Source: Flavobacteriaceae bacterium (lineage in GTDB: Bacteria; Bacteroidota; Bacteroidia; Flavobacteriales; Flavobacteriaceae). From it: DNA of 51,024 nt. A program made the translations under genes and the position numbers. Every line of letters begins with the position of its first letter. Position 1 is the stretch's first letter. The stretch is taken from NCBI GenBank assembly GCA_025800395.1, contig JAOXRU010000541.1, positions 1 to 51,024 of the forward strand, read 5' to 3'. Under the pieces are notes generated by a model. It saw only the letters and a program-made list of their open reading frames with translations. It had not been told where the DNA came from and did no database searches. Shown here piece after piece: positions 17,353 through 26,379 of this stretch.

Positions 17353-17730
17353 TTATTTCGAAACTTTTTCTACAAACAACTGCAACAAGCGTTCCATTTT
17401 TGGCGCCAGTTTTTGGTAGGTAGTCTTTTCGTTTCCAAGATATAAAAATAACACATCATAAGATGTTGTAATCTTGTTAAAATAAGTGTATTGCTGTAAA
17501 CGATAGCTTTCGCGTAGGAGTCTTTTTATTCTATTTCTTCTTGTAGCCAATCGTACTTTTCTTTTGGGAACCGCAAAAGCCGCTTTCATCAAAGGTTTTC
17601 GGTCTTCTTCTACAGCCAGATATATCATTTTCAAAGGAAACTTCTGTACTTGTTTACCTTCCAAAAACAATTTCTCTATTTGCTTTTTGCTCTTTAGCTT
17701 ACTCGACTTATCCAGCCCATTTATTTTCAT
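17353..17730 (-). CDS. rnpA: Ribonuclease P protein component
   Basis: The protein subunit that assists the RNase P ribozyme in trimming tRNA 5' leaders. The 125 residues carry the RNR signature AVPKRKVRLATRRNRIKRLLRESYR (near 53-78), the KKQIEKLFLEGK start and the YDVLFLYLGN strand. Length is typical. Here it is not next to rpmH, as is common in Bacteroidota; it heads an operon with DUF4349 and an S41 protease. The ATG at 17730 follows an A/T-rich promoter region. Confidence 0.93.
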   Translation of the reverse strand: MKINGLDKSSKLKSKKQIEKLFLEGKQVQKFPLKMIYLAVEEDRKPLMKAAFAVPKRKVRLATRRNRIKRLLRESYRLQQYTYFNKITTSYDVLFLYLGNEKTTYQKLAPKMERLLQLFVEKVSK

Positions 17731-18034
17731 GTGGCTAAATTAAGGAAATACTCTGGTCTCTTTCTTTTTAAAATCAAAAAACCCATTTAGACTATGATAC
17801 ATAGACCTCATATTTCATAAACTTTATTCCAAAATTCAATATGCTATATTGCAAACTGTAATACCATTTCTAGTTCAAAATCACCCCAATAAATAGCCCT
17901 TTTTTCCTTTCTATTTCTTTTAAGGGCATTTCAAAATAGAAATGGTATAAACCACAACTTTTGATAAGTTCACAACAATTACTTTTTTGATTTGTAAGAT
18001 TTTGCTTGCTTTATGTGGTGTTTTTTAAAGCAGT
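17731..18034. other. Divergent intergenic region with one repeat
   Basis: This gap contains the promoters of rnpA (minus) and of the unknown gene at 18035 (plus), plus the 88-bp palindromic element at 17861-17948. No gene is seen. Confidence 0.6.
17861..17948. repeat. 88-bp palindromic repeat element
   Basis: It starts ATACCATTTCTA and ends TAGAAATGGTAT, a perfect 12-bp terminal inverted repeat. Inside, GCCCTT and AAGGGC form a second stem. Almost the same sequence forms 2220-2308, and its left half (CCATTTCTAATTCAAAATTACC on the minus strand) is embedded in the 189-bp element at 49970-50158. A transcript of either strand would fold into a long hairpin. It lies between divergent promoters. 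Confidence 0.7.
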
Positions 18035-18682
18035 ATGACAAAACCAGTATTTAACATAGTAGATGGTACTACCTTTGAGTTTAGTTTGGTTGGAAAGTGG
18101 ATACAGGTAAACCCCAACTGGAATATGTATAGCAATGGAGAGATACCCGTTTATGTATTTACAGAGGAGGAACTACACTATTACAATTTTGACACCTACA
18201 GTAGAAGTGTCTTATACCACAGGCACGAAAACGAATTGTGTATTCCAGAGGCATGTTATCAGTATTTGTTTTACTATCGAGATCGGTTTTGTTTGTTTTT
18301 TCACGATCTATTTGATCCTTTTTATCCTATCCGAGAAGATTTTTTACGCATTCTTCCAACCGAATCCGACATTTCGTTTGAAGAACTTGCCACCAAGACT
18401 TTGTATGCACCTTACGAAAGTTTTGATCTAGACGAGGTAATAGAATTACAGCCTCCATACCCAAAAGATGGCACAAAGCGTCTGGATGGTTCTTATGACG
18501 AAAAAGAAATCGTCTACCGTTTGGAAGCCATAGACGATTGCTGGATTATTACCAAGTACTACGATGGGTATCGGCATGTGTGTTACCCTATTTGGTATAT
18601 AGAAGACCAATCGGTGCATATATTAGGCGTAGAAACAGAAGAGACTTTGGCCGATACGCTCACTTATGAGACGGATGAATAA
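18035..18682 (+). CDS. Unknown acidic cytosolic protein
   Basis: The 215-residue protein has no signal peptide or membrane segment and is unusually rich in tyrosine, phenylalanine, aspartate and glutamate (for example YYRDRFCLFFHDLFDPFYPI). A start at ATG 18035 is the only reasonable choice. The internal pattern (GKWIQVNPNWNMYSNGEIPV, then DCWIITKYYDGYRHVCYPIW) suggests a beta-rich fold. I recognise no family. It stands alone between the rnpA operon and the convergent peptidase operon. Confidence 0.7.
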   Translation: MTKPVFNIVDGTTFEFSLVGKWIQVNPNWNMYSNGEIPVYVFTEEELHYYNFDTYSRSVLYHRHENELCIPEACYQYLFYYRDRFCLFFHDLFDPFYPIREDFLRILPTESDISFEELATKTLYAPYESFDLDEVIELQPPYPKDGTKRLDGSYDEKEIVYRLEAIDDCWIITKYYDGYRHVCYPIWYIEDQSVHILGVETEETLADTLTYETDE

Positions 18683-18711
18683 TACCAGTAATTTAAAATG
18701 GTAAATGGTAT
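18682..18711. repeat. Short palindrome-like repeat (ATACCAGTAATTT family)
   Basis: ATACCAGTAATTTAAAATGG then TAAATGGTAT; ends ATACCA and TGGTAT are inverted. It is related to 450-473, 36153-36171 and the start of 49311-49322, and to the ends of the 88-bp element. It directly follows the stop codon at 18682. Confidence 0.4.
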
Positions 18712-18723
18712 AACTAATACTAC

Positions 18724-18751
18724 AAAAAAAGGCCGCCAAATGGCAGCCTTC
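18724..18751 (-). terminator. Terminator of the M1 peptidase operon
   Basis: On the minus strand AAGGCTGCC-ATTT-GGCGGCCTTTTTTT forms a tight hairpin with a four-base loop and a T tract, about 20 bases after the peptidase stop. Confidence 0.8.
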
Positions 18752-18771
18752 TCTTAGCATTATTTTGCTTT

Positions 18772-20646
18772 TTATTTCTTCTCGTACAAATTGTTTTCGG
18801 TATGTATATCTGCCATGAGTCCGGAAGGATCGATACGGATGGCCTTAATAGCCGATTTCGCCTTAGGAATTTCAAAACTATAGGTAGGATATCCCCAAGC
18901 CCAATCTGGAAGCACTTTACGCTTTAGATTTGGATAGGCGTTTTCTTTTTCTCCACGCATACGCGCCAAAGCGGTATAATAAATCATTTGCGATCCATCT
19001 TCAAACTCCACCAAGATATCTAATGGCATAGGAATTAACCCTATACGCTTCATCGTTACCTTAGTGGTATTTCCTTTGTCTTCTACACTATCTATAGCAT
19101 AATCGATGGTATTGGTGGTTTTGGTCCAATCGGTTAAATACCAATCTAAGTGAATCCCAGAAACCTTCTCCGCGGTACGCTTGATATCGTTTGGAGTAGG
19201 GTGTTTAAATCTAAAATCGTTATAGTACTTTTTAATGGTTTGCAAAAGCTTGTCTTGCCCAATAACATAGCCCAACTGTGATAAAAAGATAGAGCCTTTG
19301 CTATAAGCAGAAGTTCCATAAGCCCCATTTAGCGTATAACGATCGGCATGGGTAGTTTGTGGATGTTCGATGCCAGAAGTGGCGAGATATCGATAACCGC
19401 GATAGGTACCTTGCAGCGGATTGGGATCTTTGTTGCCCATAACCTCGTTTTCGCACAAAGTAGATATGAAAGTTGTAAAACCTTCATCCATCCACTCGTG
19501 CTTGCTTTCGTTGGTAGCCAAAAGATGTTGGAACCAGGTATGTGCCAATTCGTGTGCCGTTACCCCAACCAAGCTACCAAACTTACGATGCCCAGTGATA
19601 AGGGTAAACATGGCGTATTCCATACCGCCATCGCCTCCTTGAATTACCGAGTATTGCTCCCAAGGATAGTCGCCAATATTCTTTTCAAAAAACTCCATCA
19701 TGGCCACTGTTTTTGGCTGTAGTTTTTTCCAATTTTCGTTGTATTTTGGATTGTCTTGATACAAAAAATGCAATACAGGTCCATCAGGAACTTGCATAGT
19801 GTCGTGTATATAATCTGGGTCTGCGGCCCAACCAAAATCCAAGACGTTTTTGGCTTTAAAATGCCAGGTGAGGTTTTTTCCTTTTGGACGTTTTACCTTG
19901 CTCCCAGTAGTTTCATACCCATGACCTACTGTATTTGGGTTTTGCAATACTCCAGTACCACCAACTACATAGGATTTGTCTAAAGTAATTTTTACATCAA
20001 AATTTCCCCAAACTTGGTGAAATTCTCTTGCGATATATGGGGAAGTATGCCAGCCTTCAAAATCGTATTCGGCCATTTTGGGATACCATTGTACCATAGA
20101 AAGTTCTACACCTTCTCTAGACTGTCTTCCAGAACGGCGAATTTGCAAAGGTACTTGCCCATCAAAAACCATATCAAAAGTGGTTTTTCCTCCCGGAGGA
20201 ATTGGTTTATTGAGCTTTACTTCCAAAACAGTGCCTTCTATCTGATATTCTAAGTTTTTACCATCTTGCTTTAAGCTTTTTACTTTAATAAATCCAATTT
20301 CATTTGGCTTTAACTTGGCTATTCTACTCTCGTACTTAGGCGCTTGTTTTGTGCCCAAATTGTTTACCATACGCCTATCTGGGTCTTTGATGGTTTGCAA
20401 GCGAATATCCATCTCACTGCCAGGCTGAAAGGCATTGAAATACAAATGGTAAAAGACACGATCTAAAGTGTCTGGAGAATTGTTGGTGTATACCAATTTT
20501 TGTGTGCCACTATAATTAAAAGTGTTCACATCCATCTTCACATCCATAGTATAATCAACATGCTGTTGCCAGTAGGACGTATTGTTTTGCGAAAAACCAA
20601 TCGCCATGCATAACATGGCGATTGGAATGAAAAACTGTTTTTTCAT
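18772..20646 (-). CDS. M1-family metallopeptidase
   Basis: A secreted zinc aminopeptidase-like protein of 624 residues with signal peptide MKKQFFIPIAMLCMAIGFSQ. The zinc site is HELAH at residues 365-369 with the third ligand in EWMDEGF about 18 residues later; the substrate-recognising exopeptidase motif reads GGDGGMEYAM instead of the usual GAMEN, a known variant in this Bacteroidota branch. The N-terminal beta domain contains FNAFQPGSEMDIRL. It is last in a three-gene operon after an S8 protease and an MBL-fold hydrolase, 27 bases from its neighbour, and likely degrades peptides in the periplasm. Confidence 0.9.
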   Translation of the reverse strand: MKKQFFIPIAMLCMAIGFSQNNTSYWQQHVDYTMDVKMDVNTFNYSGTQKLVYTNNSPDTLDRVFYHLYFNAFQPGSEMDIRLQTIKDPDRRMVNNLGTKQAPKYESRIAKLKPNEIGFIKVKSLKQDGKNLEYQIEGTVLEVKLNKPIPPGGKTTFDMVFDGQVPLQIRRSGRQSREGVELSMVQWYPKMAEYDFEGWHTSPYIAREFHQVWGNFDVKITLDKSYVVGGTGVLQNPNTVGHGYETTGSKVKRPKGKNLTWHFKAKNVLDFGWAADPDYIHDTMQVPDGPVLHFLYQDNPKYNENWKKLQPKTVAMMEFFEKNIGDYPWEQYSVIQGGDGGMEYAMFTLITGHRKFGSLVGVTAHELAHTWFQHLLATNESKHEWMDEGFTTFISTLCENEVMGNKDPNPLQGTYRGYRYLATSGIEHPQTTHADRYTLNGAYGTSAYSKGSIFLSQLGYVIGQDKLLQTIKKYYNDFRFKHPTPNDIKRTAEKVSGIHLDWYLTDWTKTTNTIDYAIDSVEDKGNTTKVTMKRIGLIPMPLDILVEFEDGSQMIYYTALARMRGEKENAYPNLKRKVLPDWAWGYPTYSFEIPKAKSAIKAIRIDPSGLMADIHTENNLYEKK

Positions 20647-20673
20647 ATTATTAGGTTGTTAGATTTGTACTAA

Positions 20674-22287
20674 TTAAAGGCTTACTTTTCCGCTAGCTAC
20701 TTTGGAAGCTAGTATGAGGGCATTATATGCATTTACCATTTTACCAGTAGTAGATACTTCGGCTAATTTGGCAGTAGTTCCATCGCCCAAGCTCACGCTG
20801 GTTTTGGTAGACAAGCCAGACTGCATGATTATCTTTTTAACCTGTGCTGCCTTTAGTTTTGGAAATTGCGAACGCACCAATGCAGCAACACCCGCTACTG
20901 CAGGAGAAGCCATAGAGGTTCCTTGCAAAAACTCATATTTGTTGTCTGGCGCTGTGGAATAAATTTCTACTCCAGGAGCAAAAACATCTACATCGTGACT
21001 TCCATAGTTGGAAAAGTTAGCAACCAAATTGCCACCATAGGTAAAATTGAGTGCGCCAACAGTAAGGAAAGTATCCGAAAACTCCGGTCCGTTGTTGTAC
21101 GCATCGGTTGGATAGGAGTTGGTTTTATCGAGGTTTGCTGCATCGTTTCCTGCTGCATTTACAATAAGCACATCGTGTTTTGCTGCGTATTTGATAGCGT
21201 CTTCCACCCATTTTTTGTTTGGAGAGTAGTCTTTACCAAAGCTGGTATTGATCACTTTTGCACCATTGTCTACTGCATAAATAATTCCTAAGGCTACATC
21301 CTTATCGTACTCATCGCCATCTGGTACCACGCGAACTGCCATCAACTGTACATTGTTGGCTACACCGTTCATTCCTTTACCATTGTTGCGTTCTGCACCG
21401 ATGATACCTGCTACGTGTGTACCGTGTAAGGCGTGCTCCATATCGGTGATTACATCTTTGTCTCCATATACTTTTACAGCATAATTGGTGTGGTCGTCTC
21501 CCAATTCTTTTCTTCCGTCGAAGTCCTTATTGAGGTTGTAATTTAGCATACCAGCGAAGTAGTCTATCCCTCCTTTGATTTCTTCCAAAAGATCTGGAAT
21601 AGATTCCCCATACTGAAACATTTGAGAAATCCCCATAACGGCCTTTTTCAAGCCCTCATCCTCGGTTTGGATAGCTGCCACGTCTTCTTTGGTATAGGTG
21701 TCTTTTTTGAGGTGTTTTTTGATCGTTTCATGGGCATCGGCAACACCCTGATACATTTGCTCATAGCGGGTTTTGTTGTTCATCGACTCTTGGTAATCCT
21801 TATCATATGCCGCTTTTGCTGCTGCAAAATCTGGATTGGACTTATCGCCACGTATAATACGCGTCATTTCCAAAGTTTCGTGTACTGTAGGTCCGATAAA
21901 GTTCCAGCCATTTACATCATCCACAAAACCATTTCCATCATCGTCTTTACCGTTGTTTGGGATTTCTTTTTTGTTGGTCCACAACACATTTTTGAGATCT
22001 TCGTGATGGATATCGATACCAGAGTCTACTACAGCAACGATAACAGAAGTTCCTTTTTTACCTTTGATGATTTCGGCATAGGCCTTGTCGACACTCATAC
22101 CCGGGATGGTATCTTTTACCAAATCGGCATGAAACCAGTTTTTCATCTCCTTTTCGGTTAGCTCCGAAGCTTTTCTAGGGGTATTATCTATATTGGCAAT
22201 AGGTGTAGACAGTATTTCTGTGCTTCCACAACCAACTAAAGCGGTAGATGCCAAGGCGGCAACACCCATCAATTTTAAAATTCTCAT
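20674..22287 (-). CDS. Subtilisin-like S8 serine protease, lipoprotein
   Basis: The 537 residues begin with a lipoprotein signal (MRILKLMGVAALASTALVGC, C20). The triad is D88 (VAVVDSGID), H288 (HGTHVAGI) and S458 (GTSMASPAVAGVAAL), with N381 in the oxyanion hole (VNAAGND). Between D88 and H288 lie 200 residues, against about 30 in subtilisin. The insert contains a calcium-like loop (KDDDGNGFVDDVNGWNF) and a helical segment (about 145-255) that could cap the active site. It appears as the middle gene of an operon, 10 bases after the MBL-fold gene. Predicted to act at the cell envelope; substrates unknown. Confidence 0.92.
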   Translation of the reverse strand: MRILKLMGVAALASTALVGCGSTEILSTPIANIDNTPRKASELTEKEMKNWFHADLVKDTIPGMSVDKAYAEIIKGKKGTSVIVAVVDSGIDIHHEDLKNVLWTNKKEIPNNGKDDDGNGFVDDVNGWNFIGPTVHETLEMTRIIRGDKSNPDFAAAKAAYDKDYQESMNNKTRYEQMYQGVADAHETIKKHLKKDTYTKEDVAAIQTEDEGLKKAVMGISQMFQYGESIPDLLEEIKGGIDYFAGMLNYNLNKDFDGRKELGDDHTNYAVKVYGDKDVITDMEHALHGTHVAGIIGAERNNGKGMNGVANNVQLMAVRVVPDGDEYDKDVALGIIYAVDNGAKVINTSFGKDYSPNKKWVEDAIKYAAKHDVLIVNAAGNDAANLDKTNSYPTDAYNNGPEFSDTFLTVGALNFTYGGNLVANFSNYGSHDVDVFAPGVEIYSTAPDNKYEFLQGTSMASPAVAGVAALVRSQFPKLKAAQVKKIIMQSGLSTKTSVSLGDGTTAKLAEVSTTGKMVNAYNALILASKVASGKVSL

Positions 22288-22297
22288 TAATTATGCA

Positions 22298-23164
22298 TTA
22301 AATATTAATAAACTCGTTAAATGTATGTATTTGGTTGAGACGCACCCCTTTTTCGGTATGTTTTACCGTGCAAATATCGTTGTGTGCGTCGTGCTCCAAA
22401 AACAAATATATCTCTTTGTCGGCAGCTTGTTGCATAAAAGCCGCTTTTTCGTCCATAGACAACAGTGGTCTGGTATCGTATCCGGTAACATATGGTACTG
22501 GTATATGCCCAACGGTAGGGCAAAGATCGGCCATAAAAGCCAAAGTTTTGCCTTTGTAATGGATATGAGGGATCATCTGCTTTTCGGTATGTCCGTCTAC
22601 AAACAACACATCAAACCCCAATTCGCTATTGGCTTTAAAATTGCCTTCCGCAGGGCGTTGCATAAAACACAATTGTCCACTTTCTTGCATGGGTAGTAGG
22701 TTCTCCTTCAAAAAGGATGCCTTTTCTCTAGAATTGGGTTTGGTAGCCCATTTCCAGTGGTTTTCATTGGTCCAAAACTTAGCGTTTTTAAAAGCAGGTT
22801 CGTATCCTGTGCGGTCTTTGTTCCATTGTATGCTTCCACCGCAATGGTCGAAATGCAGATGCGTCATAAACACATCGGTAATATCGTCTCGGTGCATGCC
22901 TATGGCCGCAAGTGACTTGTCTATATTGTGGTCTCCCCATTGGAAGTAATAGCCAAAAAACTTATCGGACTGCTTGTTTCCCATACCAGTATCTATAAGG
23001 ATACGTCTGTTCCCATCTTCGACCAATAGCGATGTAGCCGCTATATCGATCATGTTTTTCTCATCTGCTGGATTGGTTCTATTCCATATGGTTTTGGGTA
23101 CCACACCAAACATCGCCCCTCCGTCCAGTTTAAAATGGCCGGTTTCAATTGCATACAAATTCAT
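22298..23164 (-). CDS. MBL-fold metallo-hydrolase
   Basis: A 288-residue protein of the metallo-beta-lactamase superfamily. The zinc-binding motif THLHFDHCGG gives H102, H104, D106 and H107; further ligands fit in FVDGHTEKQM and LFLEHDAHND. Overall sequence order resembles lactonase or quorum-quenching-like members of the superfamily rather than true beta-lactamases, but the substrate is not predictable. No signal peptide, so probably cytosolic. It is the first gene of the minus-strand operon with the S8 and M1 proteases. Confidence 0.87.
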   Translation of the reverse strand: MNLYAIETGHFKLDGGAMFGVVPKTIWNRTNPADEKNMIDIAATSLLVEDGNRRILIDTGMGNKQSDKFFGYYFQWGDHNIDKSLAAIGMHRDDITDVFMTHLHFDHCGGSIQWNKDRTGYEPAFKNAKFWTNENHWKWATKPNSREKASFLKENLLPMQESGQLCFMQRPAEGNFKANSELGFDVLFVDGHTEKQMIPHIHYKGKTLAFMADLCPTVGHIPVPYVTGYDTRPLLSMDEKAAFMQQAADKEIYLFLEHDAHNDICTVKHTEKGVRLNQIHTFNEFINI

Positions 23165-23348
23165 AGTAGGTGTTTTTTCTCAAGGAAGCACACGAATACT
23201 GTCCTAAAGGCTGTTAATAATTGCAAATTACCAAAAACTAGCCGCTTTTACTCCTTTTTATATCGCTAATTAAGTTTTTTTTAACAGAATTTCTTGATTC
23301 CGCTTAAGCTTATAATAATACGCTAATAGTTTTGATTATAATTATCAA

Positions 23349-24290
23349 ATGCTTATAATGGAAAATATGATTCAACACACTAAAAGTATCATATTTATTT
23401 ACTTATTTATTCAATTGTTTATTTCATGTAATGGAAATGGGCAAGAAAAAAAAGAAGGAGTTTGGTATTTTACGAAGTCCAGGCAATTTGTATTAGATCC
23501 CAAAAATGAAATAGAAACTCTTTTTGATTACAAAGATCAATACATTGTCCTAAGGAATGACAGTATTTTTTATGCAATAGGTGATACCATTACTCCTACA
23601 TGTTTGGTAAATGGGGATTTGAAGAAAGAAAGCTTAGATTTTAATATAAATGGGAGTGATGATGACAGGAAAAGGATAAAAATGTTCTTAAAGGATACAC
23701 TTAATCTGGATGAAAAAAATTTTAAAGGGCTTTATAAATTGGATTGTAACCCTCCAATGAATAAGCTTTTTGATTTTGGAGATAAATTTTTGATTAGAGA
23801 GTATGGAGTTTATTATCATGTCTTTGAAAAAACAAAACCTTTACCCCAAAAAACCAAAGACGGTAGATTGGAGATAGAAGACCTAGAAACTTACAATTTA
23901 CCAATAGATTATGACAAATCCAAATCATTAACTTTTACGCCAATTAAAGGTGTTTTGTCCGAAATTAATATGGAAAACCTTAGCATTTTAAAACTTCCTA
24001 TGATTTATGATTTGAACCCTATTTTGATTAGAGGGCATCATCCAAGAGGAGATGAACAATATTTTTTAGCCATTTTCAATAATCAAATGCAGATGTTAGA
24101 TTATATGAGAATTATGTACTTTGAGGAAACTGAACAGGAAGATGATTTCGGAGTATTATTAACAAGTTTTTCGATTAATAAAGATTATCAAATTACTATT
24201 CAAAAAGAAAAAAGTTTAATAAACAAAGATTTAATAGCGAAGAAAGAATATCTGATAACCAAAGAAGGTAATATTGAAAAAATAAATTGA
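23349..24290 (+). CDS. Unknown lipoprotein
   Basis: The 313 residues carry an SPII signal ending in LFIQ-type hydrophobic run and cysteine (IIFIYLFIQLFISC). ATGs at 23349, 23358 and 23367 are all possible; the last gives the most typical signal (MIQHTKSIIFIYLFIQLFIS). The mature part is charged and beta-rich, with no motif I recognise. It is more AT-rich than the operon on its left and is followed 116 bases later by another lipoprotein of similar size and composition, suggesting related functions or shared acquisition. Confidence 0.65.
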   Translation: MLIMENMIQHTKSIIFIYLFIQLFISCNGNGQEKKEGVWYFTKSRQFVLDPKNEIETLFDYKDQYIVLRNDSIFYAIGDTITPTCLVNGDLKKESLDFNINGSDDDRKRIKMFLKDTLNLDEKNFKGLYKLDCNPPMNKLFDFGDKFLIREYGVYYHVFEKTKPLPQKTKDGRLEIEDLETYNLPIDYDKSKSLTFTPIKGVLSEINMENLSILKLPMIYDLNPILIRGHHPRGDEQYFLAIFNNQMQMLDYMRIMYFEETEQEDDFGVLLTSFSINKDYQITIQKEKSLINKDLIAKKEYLITKEGNIEKIN

Positions 24291-24406
24291 AATTAATAAT
24301 TTTTTCATAACTGATTTTCATTAGGAATGCGCTCAAGCACTAATAACGGATGATCGTATTTACAACAAGCTAGACGAAGCCACCGAATATTATTAAAAAA
24401 TAAGGA

Positions 24407-25330
24407 ATGGAAGTAAAGAGAATAGTGTTTTTAGTGTTATGTATTTTGAGTATCGCATGCAAGCAACAAAAACAAGATGGTTTTAAAAATCAAGAAAAAA
24501 ATACATTTCAAAAATTAAATTGTAACTCGAATGAGTTCAAAAATGATTTGGCATGCAAAAATATTCGTATTAAATATTGCCATGAAGCATTAATATTTAG
24601 CATTCTTCAAGGAAATAAAATAGTTAGTTTTGATTTTCAAGATTATTTTGAAGGAGGAGAAATACAATTGTTCAAACTTGAAAATGATTACTTGATTTTG
24701 TTAGAAGCGGACGATTATTATACCTCTAGTTTCACTGTTTTTCTCTTTAGTAAAGAAGAAATGTATTTCATTACAAGTTTTTCCCTAGATCAACCTAATG
24801 TTGAAGATGTGGGAGTTAAAGAGGAGATATTTAAAACAATATTGAATGAAGAGACATTAGAAATATATGGATTTCTTGATGAAGAATTAGAATTTAACGA
24901 AAAGTTCAATATCAATCAACTACTTAAGATAACCAAAAAGGAAGACAAAGGCTGTCTTTTTGCGGAGAATCTTTTGAAATTAGAACAAAATGGCAAATTG
25001 AAAGTTTCAGATAACTGGCAAGGTCATTACCGTTACTTAACCGATGAAGGACATACTGCTGGTGGTTCTTGGACAGGTGTTTATCATGATTTTTATATAT
25101 CAAAAGATTCTGTTATTTGTCGCCAAGAGGGGTATATGGCTTATAACAAAATATGGTATTTAGCCCAAGAAAATAAAGATACTTTAGAATTGTATAGATA
25201 TAAGGAGTTAAATAGTGGCACTTTTTATAAACAAGTTAAAAAATCATTACTCTATTGGAATAAAGGCAGTCTATATTTAAAAGAAGGAAAAGAGCATATA
25301 AAGCTGGAGAAACGGGGCGACAAAAATTAA
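24407..25330 (+). CDS. Unknown lipoprotein
   Basis: A 307-residue protein with signal MEVKRIVFLVLCILSIAC (C18). The mature part contains NWQGHYRYLTDEGHTAGGSW and TGVYHDFYISKDSV, which look like a small beta-barrel or lipocalin-like C-terminal domain, found in some secreted Bacteroidota proteins that measure or bind a ligand; that is speculative. It forms an AT-rich pair with the gene before it. The gap between them holds a short open piece (24325-24390, DDRIYNKLDEATEYY) that may be a gene relic. Confidence 0.62.
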   Translation: MEVKRIVFLVLCILSIACKQQKQDGFKNQEKNTFQKLNCNSNEFKNDLACKNIRIKYCHEALIFSILQGNKIVSFDFQDYFEGGEIQLFKLENDYLILLEADDYYTSSFTVFLFSKEEMYFITSFSLDQPNVEDVGVKEEIFKTILNEETLEIYGFLDEELEFNEKFNINQLLKITKKEDKGCLFAENLLKLEQNGKLKVSDNWQGHYRYLTDEGHTAGGSWTGVYHDFYISKDSVICRQEGYMAYNKIWYLAQENKDTLELYRYKELNSGTFYKQVKKSLLYWNKGSLYLKEGKEHIKLEKRGDKN

Positions 25331-25563
25331 AATTCAGTAAGACTATTAAAACGGATATTGGACAAAAGTTATTTTATTAAACCCCACCCTGCTCCAAAAC
25401 CCCATGAAAAATTGCCTAATGGAAAGGCATCTATGGTATCGCAACCTGTATAAGCAACGGATACTTATCTGGGCATGTCTATTTGGCTTATAAAAACCAT
25501 CTTTGTAGAAAGACGAAGCACAAATACAAGGGGCTGATAGAGAGGAAAATCGAGATAAAATAC

Positions 25564-25571
25564 TATATTTG
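25564..25571 (+). promoter_or_regulatory. -7 promoter box of the PAS-LuxR gene
   Basis: TATATTTG, a perfect TAnnTTTG, lies 56 bases before the TTG start at 25628. No clear -33 TTTG is seen. Confidence 0.4.
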
Positions 25572-25627
25572 TGATCATACAAGCGGTTTCCCTATAGCCA
25601 TCGAATAAACAAATAGACAGCTTAATA

Positions 25628-26362
25628 TTGAAACCATTTGATTTGACCCAGTATGCTCGAAAGGTGGCCACTAGCCTGCAGGACAAAGACAGCATAATAC
25701 TCAAACACAACTTGGATAGCTTTGAGCTAGCTCCCGACAAGCAAGCCCTATATGTAAACAATTGGCAGCAAAACAACATTAGCTATATGCGCAATGTACA
25801 AAAGCTCCTAGGATACCCAAAGGAGATTTTTAGCAGTGAAGTGGTGCATGGCAATATCCATCCAGAGGATTTGGATGTGGTGAGTCGCATCATTCGCGCT
25901 GTGGTAGATCATTATACCACCAAAGCCTTGGTGAGCACCGATTCCTATTTGTTGCTCACTTATAGAATTCGAAAATACGATGGCTCCTATCTCAAGATAT
26001 TGCGGCAATCGGGTGCTTACCAATCCGATAAAGAAGGCTATTTGATCAGCAATTGGTCTTTAATCACCGATATAGAGTTTATCTCCAACAACAATATGGT
26101 CGAATGGGAACTCAACGGCAGGGAGTTCGATAGGGATTCTTTTCGCCAAGGCATATATAGGGAATTTCAAAATTTCTTCTCCAAACGCGAAAAAGAAGTG
26201 ATTCAACACTTGACCCTTGGCGCCACTAGCAAAGAGATTGCCGATAAATTATTCATTAGCCTGCATACGGTACATACCCATCGCAAAAACATCTTGCGCA
26301 AAACCAACTGCACCAGCAAGGAGCAATTAGTGTCTTTTTGTAAGAAAAATGGGGTTTTGTAG
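25628..26362 (+). CDS. PAS domain LuxR-type transcription regulator
   Basis: A 244-residue regulator. Residues about 35-160 form a PAS-like sensor (NISYMRNVQKLLGYPKEIFS, IHPEDLDVVSRIIRAV, RKYDGSYLKILRQSG). The C-terminus is a LuxR/FixJ helix-turn-helix (SKREKEVIQHLTLGATSKEI, then ADKLFISLHTVHTHRKNIL). There is no receiver domain or signal peptide. It must start at TTG 25628, because no ATG occurs before the PAS core; a later ATG would remove part of the domain. The ligand and targets are unknown. It is convergent with the CDF exporter, whose stop lies 17 bases away. Confidence 0.85.
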   Translation: MKPFDLTQYARKVATSLQDKDSIILKHNLDSFELAPDKQALYVNNWQQNNISYMRNVQKLLGYPKEIFSSEVVHGNIHPEDLDVVSRIIRAVVDHYTTKALVSTDSYLLLTYRIRKYDGSYLKILRQSGAYQSDKEGYLISNWSLITDIEFISNNNMVEWELNGREFDRDSFRQGIYREFQNFFSKREKEVIQHLTLGATSKEIADKLFISLHTVHTHRKNILRKTNCTSKEQLVSFCKKNGVL

Positions 26363-26379
26363 CGGGTACCCCAAAACCA

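Noticed and set aside
24325..24390. Short piece DDRIYNKLDEATEYY between the two lipoproteins
   Set aside because: Too short to call a gene or a defined pseudogene; mentioned only in the neighbour's entry.
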